Shown here: positions 1 through 5,800 of the stretch, one piece after another
Numbering within the stretch: the first letter of the stretch is position 1
How the letters are laid out: every line of letters begins with the position of its first letter
Origin: Chloroflexota bacterium
GTDB taxonomy: Bacteria; Chloroflexota; Anaerolineae; Anaerolineales; UBA11858
DNA: 5,800 nucleotides
Direction of reading: 5' to 3'
Assembly: GCA_003513015.1 (NCBI GenBank)
Contig: DOTA01000275.1
Location: forward strand, 1-5,800
Notes under the pieces: generated by a model
Seen by the model: only the letters and a program-made list of their open reading frames with translations
Database searches by the model: none
What the model was told of the DNA's origin: nothing
Position numbers and translations under genes: made by a program

Positions 1-1
1 A

Positions 2-1246
2 TCACCCATTACCAATCTGACTGAACTGGTCGAACACATTGCAGCCGGTGATATGACCCTGCAAGTTCCGGTAATCACTCAGGATGAAATTGGCCGCCTG
101 GCGGTGGCCTTCAATGCCATGACCTCCCAAATCCGCAGCCTTCTGAGCGGGTTAGAAATTCAGGTAGCCGCGCGCACCCGAGAATACGAGCGACAAGCTG
201 TCCAACTTCAAACCGCGGCCCAGGTTGCCCGAGATGCCAGCAACCTGCAAAATCTGGAAGATTTGCTCAATCGAACCGTTAACCTGATTCAAGATCGATT
301 TGGCTTTTATCATGCCGGAATTTTCCTGCTGGATGATCGGGGTGAGTACGCTATTTTGAGAGCTGCGAATAGTGAAGGGGGAAAAGAGATGCTGCGTCGA
401 GATCACCGCCTGAAAGTGGGGCAAACCGGAATTGTGGGATATGTCACCAGCCAAGGAGTGCCCCGCATCACTCTGGATGTGGATTCCGATATTGCCCATT
501 TTGCACACCCTTTATTGCCCGAAACCCGCTCTGAAATAGCGCTGCCGCTGATCGTGGGCAACCGCATTATTGGGGCCATAGATGTGCAGTCCAAAGAATC
601 AAATGCCTTTGATGAAGGCGATATCACCGTGTTACAGGTACTCGCCGACCAACTGGCGGTTGCCATCGAAAATTCTCGCCTGCTGGCCGAAGTTCGCCAA
701 ACCGTTGAGGAACTCCAAACTGCCTATGGATCCGTCACCCAGGAATCCTGGCAGAAATGGGGCAGAAGAGCAAACCAAACCACCGGATATCGCTACCGGG
801 GCGCGGGCATCGAACCCACCAGAGAGCAATCACCTGAAACGGTTTTGGCGATCAAACAGGGGCAGATCATCACCAAACTGGCACAGGAACCCGAAATGGC
901 TGAAAGCGTTTTGGCCATCCCAATTCGGCTCCGCAATCAAACCATTGGTGCCATCAACCTTCGGGTTGAGGGGCGCGAACTGCCACCTGAGTTTATCAAC
1001 CTGGTTGAAAGTGTTTCAAAACGTCTCGCAGTTACGCTGGAAAGTGCGCGTCTTTATGAGGAAACGCAACGGCGTGCCATGCAAGAACAAATCACCAGCG
1101 AGATTGCTTCGCGTTTTCGCGAATCTTTGGATATTGATACCGTGCTAAAAACCGCCGTACAAGAGATCGGTGAGAAACTCAGCTTACACGATGTTTCGAT
1201 CGAGATCGATGTAAACAGTAATTCGCCATCAGAAAGGGAATCCTGA
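2..1246 (+). CDS. HAMP and tandem GAF domain sensor protein, 5' end missing
   Basis: This is the C-terminal part of a probably membrane-bound signal-transduction receptor. Its beginning lies left of the window. The frame is open from base 2, and the first in-frame ATG (base 53) falls inside a HAMP domain, so it is not the true start. Counting the codon at bases 2-4 as residue 1 gives 414 residues: HAMP about 1-48 (SPITNLTELVEHIAAGD, then DEIGRLAVAFNAM), coiled coil about 47-83, GAF1 about 84-229 (FYHAGIFLLD, GIVGYV, PETRSE at 173-178), a compact second GAF-like domain about 231-354 with Trp250 in its lead-in, and a conserved tail about 358-402. HAMP implies a preceding transmembrane helix, and by analogy with the third gene an extracytoplasmic sensor, but neither is visible. 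No kinase, cyclase or other effector follows the tail. The visible part contains no cysteine. The stop codon overlaps the next start by one base (TGATG). The GAF ligand is unknown. Confidence 0.93.
   Translation, partial: SPITNLTELVEHIAAGDMTLQVPVITQDEIGRLAVAFNAMTSQIRSLLSGLEIQVAARTREYERQAVQLQTAAQVARDASNLQNLEDLLNRTVNLIQDRFGFYHAGIFLLDDRGEYAILRAANSEGGKEMLRRDHRLKVGQTGIVGYVTSQGVPRITLDVDSDIAHFAHPLLPETRSEIALPLIVGNRIIGAIDVQSKESNAFDEGDITVLQVLADQLAVAIENSRLLAEVRQTVEELQTAYGSVTQESWQKWGRRANQTTGYRYRGAGIEPTREQSPETVLAIKQGQIITKLAQEPEMAESVLAIPIRLRNQTIGAINLRVEGRELPPEFINLVESVSKRLAVTLESARLYEETQRRAMQEQITSEIASRFRESLDIDTVLKTAVQEIGEKLSLHDVSIEIDVNSNSPSERES
1234..1238 (+). promoter_or_regulatory. Ribosome binding site of the second gene
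   Basis: AAGGG lies seven bases before the ATG at 1246, inside the last codons of the upstream gene. It supports this start, whose A is also the last base of the upstream TGA. The one-base TGATG overlap is a typical termination-reinitiation arrangement, so translation of the two proteins is probably coupled. Confidence 0.7.
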
Positions 1247-2919
1247 TGTGGAATCGACTTAAAACCTTCTTTCAGCCGCCGGTTTTCGAAGGCGATGAAG
1301 AAAAAACGCAGAGCGCCCGATTACTCCACAGCTTTCTGCTGATCATCATCGGCATTTCGGTTTTATACCCGGTAATCTCCTACCTGGCAGGAAATCCACT
1401 TGGCAGCAATGTAATGATTTTGGTAATCACCATTGCTATGTCTGCCACCGGCCTGAGCCTCTTGTTGCGTTCGGGATCGGTGATCGAGAGTGGGGTCATT
1501 CTATGCCTGGTGATTTGGGCTGTATTTACTTTTGGCGCTTATAGTTTTGGCGGATTGCACGACACCTCTATCACAGGCTTTATGCTGGTGATCGTACTGG
1601 CCAGTCTTGTGGGCGGCAGACGCGTTCTGCTCGCCTTTGGAGGTCTCTCCTTATTCTCTTTGGTTGGGTTGTACATTGTAGAGCAACTTGAAGTCATCAC
1701 CCCAAAGCTGGCCGTACCATCCGATGCTGCCGATATTGCCCTGCCCATTGTGGTTGTGATTGGCACAACATTCTTGCTACGTATATTTGTAAATTATTTG
1801 ACCTCTGCTTATGAGCAAGTTCGGTCAAGTGCAAACCAAATCGAAGCTGCTAATCTTGAACTGGAAAGCAGCCGCGATAGTCTCGCAGAACAAACAAAAA
1901 TACTCGAACGCCGCACAAAATATTTGGAAGCCAGCGCCGCGGTCTCCCGTGATGTTGCAGCAGAATTAGACCCCAAAATACTACTGCAACGGGTTACTTC
2001 TTTAGTGACTAATCAATTCAATTTTTATCATACCGGCATTTTTCTGATTGATCCCGGGGGAGAATTTGCCATATTGCAAGCCGCCTCATCCGAAGGGGGG
2101 CAACGCATGTTAGCACGCGGACACCGCTTACGGGTAGGGCAAGAAGGCCTCGTAGGATATGTCTCCGACACCGGCAACAGCCGCATCGCCCTGGATACCG
2201 GAGATGATGCCGTTTATTTCAATAATCCTGACCTGCCAGAAACCCGCTCCGAAACCGCCCTGCCCTTGCGCGTGCGCGGCGAGGTGATTGGCGTTTTGGA
2301 TGTGCAAAGTGTGGAATCCAATGCTTTTAGCCAGGATGATATTTCAGTGCTGGAAACTTTAGCAGATCAAATTGCCAATGCTTTACACACGGCCCGCCTG
2401 TTCCAACAAGTTGATGAAAGTCTGGAAATCCAACGCCGCGTCTACGAAGAAACCAGCCGCGAGACCTGGCAGCGCCTAACGAAAAACCAAAAAGAAATCG
2501 GATACCAATATATTCGAGGCCAGGTTATCCCCACCCAAACCGCTCCGGTAGTCGGGAGTACCAATTTACCCGAAATCGCCGTGCCAATCCGGATCGGCAC
2601 GCAGGTGATCGGGCACATCACTGCCCACAAAGAAATCTCATCAGATCTTTGGAACCGAGATGATATTGCCACAATGGAGAACCTATCGAGCCAATTAAGT
2701 GTGGCCTTGGAGAGTGCCCGGTTGTATCAAGATTCCCAACTCCGTGCAACCCGCGAACAAATCACGGGGGAGGTTACATCCAAAATTCGCGAAACCCTGG
2801 ATATTGACACCATCATAAAAACCGCCTCCGATGAAATTCGCAAGGCACTCAACTTGCCAGAAGTTGTCATCCGGCTAGGCGAACCACCTTCCGAGCAAAA
2901 CCGAGGAGCAACAGAATGA
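1246..2919 (+). CDS. Six-helix membrane protein with tandem GAF domains
   Basis: A complete 557-residue sensor-type protein without a recognisable output domain. A short, probably cytoplasmic N-terminus (1-26) is followed by six predicted membrane helices at about 27-47, 54-75, 79-101, 107-122, 125-145 and 163-185. There is no HAMP: helix 6 runs straight into a charged helical linker (about 187-240). GAF1 covers about 243-386 (FYHTGIFLID, GLVGYV, PETRSE at 331-336). A shortened GAF2-like domain covers about 388-495, with RETWQRL around Trp408 and GYQY at 419-422. The shared tail is about 500-544. The even helix number places both ends in the cytoplasm, as the GAF module requires. The helical part looks like the integral-membrane input modules found on many Chloroflexota sensors, and I cannot name its ligand. 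The start is well supported: it overlaps the upstream stop (TGATG) and has AAGGG seven bases ahead. The only cysteine in the three proteins as visible here is Cys87, within helix 3. Membrane sensing with GAF-mediated signalling is inferred from domains only. Confidence 0.95.
   Translation: MWNRLKTFFQPPVFEGDEEKTQSARLLHSFLLIIIGISVLYPVISYLAGNPLGSNVMILVITIAMSATGLSLLLRSGSVIESGVILCLVIWAVFTFGAYSFGGLHDTSITGFMLVIVLASLVGGRRVLLAFGGLSLFSLVGLYIVEQLEVITPKLAVPSDAADIALPIVVVIGTTFLLRIFVNYLTSAYEQVRSSANQIEAANLELESSRDSLAEQTKILERRTKYLEASAAVSRDVAAELDPKILLQRVTSLVTNQFNFYHTGIFLIDPGGEFAILQAASSEGGQRMLARGHRLRVGQEGLVGYVSDTGNSRIALDTGDDAVYFNNPDLPETRSETALPLRVRGEVIGVLDVQSVESNAFSQDDISVLETLADQIANALHTARLFQQVDESLEIQRRVYEETSRETWQRLTKNQKEIGYQYIRGQVIPTQTAPVVGSTNLPEIAVPIRIGTQVIGHITAHKEISSDLWNRDDIATMENLSSQLSVALESARLYQDSQLRATREQITGEVTSKIRETLDIDTIIKTASDEIRKALNLPEVVIRLGEPPSEQNRGATE
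2903..2908 (+). promoter_or_regulatory. Ribosome binding site of the third gene
   Basis: GAGGAG ends seven bases before the ATG at 2916 and lies within the 3' end of the second gene. It is a strong Shine-Dalgarno match, and with the four-base ATGA overlap it fixes the start of the 955-residue protein. Confidence 0.78.
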
Positions 2920-5783
2920 ATTCGTTTGCTTCCCAATCGTTTCTGCAATTGGTAACCTGGGGCATTGCCTTAGTTCAATTGATTTTGGCGTTGTATGTAT
3001 TTACATTAAACACCAAACATCCGGCCAACCGACAAACGGCTTTCTTATTTTTGCTCTTCGCTATCAACGGTTTTGCTACCGGATGGATGATCAGCGCCAC
3101 CAGCGTAGCACAAGCATACCTGCCAGCCGCAGCGCTGGCTGCAACCACGCCAGCTTTTGGCCCAGCCCTGTTAATTACGGCAATCGTCCTGGTCAAGCCC
3201 AACTGGTTTCGCGGTCGATGGCGTTTCGTGCCTTTCGTTCAATACACAGTGATGGCGCTGCCCATCATCGTCACGATCATTGATCTTATTTTTAGAACAA
3301 ATATCTGGTTCGTCGGGATCGACCCTGTCACCTATGGGGGCGGGTTTGCATCCTTGGCTGCTTACACAAATTCAGCGCTTAAGCCGGCCCGCATGTTTTA
3401 CATGATCGGCATTCCATTACTCACGCTGATCCCCCTTTCATATTTATCCTTCTTCGATAAAAACATACTGAAAAATAACCAGCGGCTCGCGCGCTTTTTA
3501 TTAGCAGGCCAGATTGGTGCAACGATTCTCCAGCTTGTCGTCTCTGGCATGCTGCCACAACCGATCCCAAGCCTGTTATCCAGCACGCTATTTTTTGCGA
3601 TCTATGCATACGCCAGTTTCTCCCAATTAGTCTCCGAGCAACGGCTGCAAACAGGCGGAGTGCAATTACGCCTAACCCTGTTAATTAGCAGTATCGCCAT
3701 CCCCTTGTTAATTTTTACCAACGCTTACCTTTTCAACCGCACCAGTACCCAAATCCGGCAAGATGCCGCCGATAAACTTGAAGTAGCCTCAGAATCACTA
3801 TCGCTAAAAATCGAATCCTGGCTTGATTACAATATCAAAGCCCTTTCACAAATGAATGCGCTGCCTGGGATCATCAGCATGGATCCGGCCCAACAGAAAC
3901 CCATTTTGGAAGCCGTTGCTAACACTTACCGACACATGTATCTGGTGAGCACCACCGATCCAAATGGCATTAATGTGGCACGAAGCGACACCAACAACCT
4001 CACCGACTATAGTGATCGGGTGTGGTATCAACAAGCTATCCAAGGCGCTGAGGTTGCCTTCCAAACCCTGATTGGGCGAACATCCGGCGAACCGGCTCTG
4101 GTGGTTTCAGAACCCATTCGGGATGCAAACCAACAAGTTATTGGCGTGGGTATGTTTGCCAGTGATCTAAATGATCTCTCCGCCAATGTGGCAGTTGCTG
4201 AATTGGGAGAAACCGGGCGACTATTTGTGGTCGATCCCGAAAATTGGGTTGTGGCACACACGAATTCTGAATATGCCAATCAGCGCACAAATTTCAGCCT
4301 GCACCCTGCGGTCGTGGCCATGCGAGGTGGTACGGCCTATTATGAGAATGGTATCCGTTATACAGATGAGAACGGAATCACCTGGATCGCATATTTTCAT
4401 GAGATCGAATACGGCTGGGGGGTTGTGGCTGAGCAAACAGAAACTGAACTGATGAGTGTTTTGAATAACGTTCAAATCAGCACCTGGATTGTCACCATCA
4501 TCGGCACAATTCTCCTGGCGGTATTATCCGCGCTGGCAATCCGCCAAGCCATTCGCCCGATCAAAAGCCTGACCGAAACGGCCACCGCGATTGCCAGCGG
4601 TGATTTAACACGCGTTGCGCCTATCCAAAGTGAGGACGAATTTGGCCTGCTGGCTCAGGTATTTAACCGCATGACCGAGCAACTGTTGGAATTGATTGGC
4701 AACCTGGAGCAACGCGTTACTGAACGAACAAAAGCCCTGGAAAATCGTTCAAAACAACTCGAAGCCGCGGCTGATGTTGGGCGAAGCGCATCATCCATTC
4801 TGGATGTAGAGGAGTTAATGGTCGCCACCGTAGAACTGATTCGGGAGCGTTTTGATCTTTATTATGTGGGTTTATTTTTGGTGGATAAAAACAGTGAATA
4901 CGCAGTTTTGGAGGCGGGCACGGGTGAAGCCGGCCAATTAATGCTTTCTCGTCAGCATCGCATTTTGCTAGGAGAAGGCATGATCGGTTGGAGTGTGGCC
5001 AATAATCAATCACGTGTAGCGATGGAAGTTGGCGAAGATATGGTGCGGCTCACTACCGCGGAACTGCCCGAGACCCGCTCCGAAGCAGCGCTGCCTCTGC
5101 GCTCGCGCGGCCAGGTGATTGGTGCCATAACCGTACAAAGCATCCGCCCAGGTGAATTTGATGCTTCAACTATAGCTGTACTCCAAACCATGGCTGATCT
5201 GGTCAGCGTTGCCATTGACAACGCCCGGCTTTACACCACGACTGAAGAGGCCTTGCAAGCCTCTCGCCGGGCTTATGGTGAGCTTTCCCGCACAGGTTGG
5301 GCTCATTTGTTGCAAACCAAATCTGAAATCAGCTATCGCTCCGATCAACGCGGCACCACACCGGTGTCTGATATTTGGTCTCCGGAGATGCAACAAGCCT
5401 GGGCTAACAATGCGCCTGTTATTCCCAATGATGAGCAGCAAGCCAGCCGAATCGATAAACTTGCGATCCCTATTCGGGTACGCGGGAATGTGGTTGGTGT
5501 GATGCAAACTCAAAAATCCGATCATTCGGCAAATTGGACAGATGAAGAGCGCATTTTACTTGAGACCATTCTTGAGCAACTTGGCCTTGCACTAGAAGGT
5601 GCCCGACTTTATGAGGAATCTCAACAGCGCGCCGACCAGGAACAGGTGATCGGTGAAATTACATCTCGCATGCGAGAGCATTTAGACATCGATTCGATCT
5701 TAAAAACAGCCCTGCGCGAAATCGGAGAGAAACTGAATCTCTCTGAGGTTGAAGTGCGCCTGGCAGGTGAAGATGAACACTAA
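2916..5783 (+). CDS. 7TM, double-CACHE, HAMP and tandem GAF domain receptor
   Basis: A complete 955-residue receptor. Seven predicted helices (about 10-31, 40-62, 66-94, 103-124, 157-178, 191-213, 216-236) resemble the N-terminal 7TM region of some histidine kinases. Positive charges cluster in alternate loops (KPNWFRGRWR at 94-103, DKNILKNNQR at 181-190), which puts the N-terminus outside. Helix 8 (251-273) and helix 9 (521-543) flank an extracytoplasmic double-CACHE-like domain (about 274-520). It has the typical DRVWYQQA at 367-374, SGEPALVVSEPI at 390-401 and Asp417. HAMP (about 543-590), a coiled coil (588-628), GAF1 (629-773, PETRSE at 718-723), GAF2-like (775-902, Trp795) and the shared tail (905-949) follow. 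No kinase or other effector domain is present, and no cysteine at all. The start overlaps the previous stop by four bases (ATGA), with GAGGAG seven bases ahead. CACHE domains usually bind small extracellular metabolites, but the ligand here is not identifiable. Input by both the 7TM and CACHE parts is an inference. Confidence 0.95.
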   Translation: MNSFASQSFLQLVTWGIALVQLILALYVFTLNTKHPANRQTAFLFLLFAINGFATGWMISATSVAQAYLPAAALAATTPAFGPALLITAIVLVKPNWFRGRWRFVPFVQYTVMALPIIVTIIDLIFRTNIWFVGIDPVTYGGGFASLAAYTNSALKPARMFYMIGIPLLTLIPLSYLSFFDKNILKNNQRLARFLLAGQIGATILQLVVSGMLPQPIPSLLSSTLFFAIYAYASFSQLVSEQRLQTGGVQLRLTLLISSIAIPLLIFTNAYLFNRTSTQIRQDAADKLEVASESLSLKIESWLDYNIKALSQMNALPGIISMDPAQQKPILEAVANTYRHMYLVSTTDPNGINVARSDTNNLTDYSDRVWYQQAIQGAEVAFQTLIGRTSGEPALVVSEPIRDANQQVIGVGMFASDLNDLSANVAVAELGETGRLFVVDPENWVVAHTNSEYANQRTNFSLHPAVVAMRGGTAYYENGIRYTDENGITWIAYFHEIEYGWGVVAEQTETELMSVLNNVQISTWIVTIIGTILLAVLSALAIRQAIRPIKSLTETATAIASGDLTRVAPIQSEDEFGLLAQVFNRMTEQLLELIGNLEQRVTERTKALENRSKQLEAAADVGRSASSILDVEELMVATVELIRERFDLYYVGLFLVDKNSEYAVLEAGTGEAGQLMLSRQHRILLGEGMIGWSVANNQSRVAMEVGEDMVRLTTAELPETRSEAALPLRSRGQVIGAITVQSIRPGEFDASTIAVLQTMADLVSVAIDNARLYTTTEEALQASRRAYGELSRTGWAHLLQTKSEISYRSDQRGTTPVSDIWSPEMQQAWANNAPVIPNDEQQASRIDKLAIPIRVRGNVVGVMQTQKSDHSANWTDEERILLETILEQLGLALEGARLYEESQQRADQEQVIGEITSRMREHLDIDSILKTALREIGEKLNLSEVEVRLAGEDEH
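5765..5770 (+). promoter_or_regulatory. Possible ribosome binding site of the fourth gene
   Basis: AGGTGA pairs with the GGAGGTGA-type anti-Shine-Dalgarno register and ends two bases before the ATG at 5773. That is close, but acceptable when the pairing is in the 3' GGTGA part. It is the main reason for proposing a gene start there. Confidence 0.42.
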
Positions 5784-5800
5784 CCATTCGTCAATAACTC
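5773..5800 (+). CDS. Probable start of a fourth operon gene, cut by the window edge
   Basis: An ATG at 5773 opens a frame different from that of the preceding gene and stays open to the right edge, giving MNTNHSSIT. It overlaps the end of the 955-residue receptor gene by 11 bases. AGGTGA at 5765-5770 matches the 3' end of 16S rRNA at a workable spacing. The arrangement fits the other two junctions, where each start sits on the preceding stop. Nine codons say nothing about function. From context, a further GAF sensor or the missing output protein (histidine kinase, response regulator) would be plausible. The true start could also lie beyond the window. Confidence 0.5.

Noticed and set aside
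53..55. ATG at 53 as the start of the first gene
   Set aside because: The frame is open back to base 2, and the upstream codons encode the first half of a HAMP domain (SPITNLTELVEHIAAGD), so this Met is internal.
152..508. 118-codon minus-strand frame
   Set aside because: Antisense shadow of the conserved coiled-coil and GAF1 coding region, with low-complexity translation and no family resemblance.
301..691. GAF1 as a free methionine-R-sulfoxide reductase or a bilin-binding domain
   Set aside because: The R-S-E core motif is reminiscent of the reductase family, but the catalytic and bilin-attaching cysteines are absent in all three copies.
582..1148. 188-codon plus-strand frame inside the first gene
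   Set aside because: It overlaps the GAF1/GAF2 coding region in another frame, encodes no recognisable fold, and the main frame is strongly conserved with its paralogues.
1073..2919. Split histidine kinase or frameshift explaining the missing output domain
   Set aside because: The sequence after each tail is an intact new gene starting with its own membrane domain, and all three proteins end at the equivalent point. No kinase H-box or ATP-binding motif appears in any frame I inspected.
5166..5525. 119-codon minus-strand frame
   Set aside because: Antisense to the GAF2 region of the third gene, with nothing recognisable in the translation.
2..5783. Recent tandem duplication or gene conversion between the three modules
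   Set aside because: The best-conserved protein blocks differ at many synonymous positions, and no long identical DNA stretch is visible by eye, so the duplications look old.

Overview
The window is a stretch of a tightly packed, plus-strand operon of sensory genes. It most likely comes from a Chloroflexota bacterium of the Anaerolineae type. That assignment rests on remembered family resemblance: membrane input, then a GAF domain with a PETRSE signature, then a second compact GAF with a Trp/Tyr-containing lead-in, then a short 'EI..R.RE.LDID..LKTA' tail. It has not been checked by a search. Base composition looks close to balanced.

Layout. (1) Bases 2-1246: the 3' part of a sensor gene that begins upstream of the window. 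The visible part is HAMP, coiled coil, GAF1, GAF2-like and tail. (2) Bases 1246-2919: a complete 557-residue protein with six predicted membrane segments, a helical linker and the same GAF1/GAF2/tail module. (3) Bases 2916-5783: a complete 955-residue protein with a seven-helix membrane domain, an eighth helix, a large extracytoplasmic double-CACHE-like domain, a ninth helix, HAMP, coiled coil and again the same module. (4) From 5773: the probable first nine codons of a fourth gene that runs off the right edge. Every junction is an overlap (1, 4 and 11 bases), and each start has a Shine-Dalgarno-like sequence inside the preceding gene. This points to one polycistronic, translationally coupled unit. 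There is no non-coding stretch of note and no RNA gene, mobile element, CRISPR array, promoter or terminator that I can support.

How the genes may work together. Three paralogues carry different membrane inputs on one shared cytoplasmic GAF-GAF-tail module. None of them has a recognisable output domain: no histidine kinase, cyclase, phosphodiesterase, receiver, chemotaxis or DNA-binding domain. All three stop at the equivalent point, just after the beginning of what looks like a third GAF domain. The simplest inference is a set of kinase-less receptors that hetero-oligomerise, or that dock on a shared output protein encoded next to them, possibly in the gene starting at 5773. That is a hypothesis. 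What the sequence shows directly is the shared module, the swapped inputs and the lack of an output domain.
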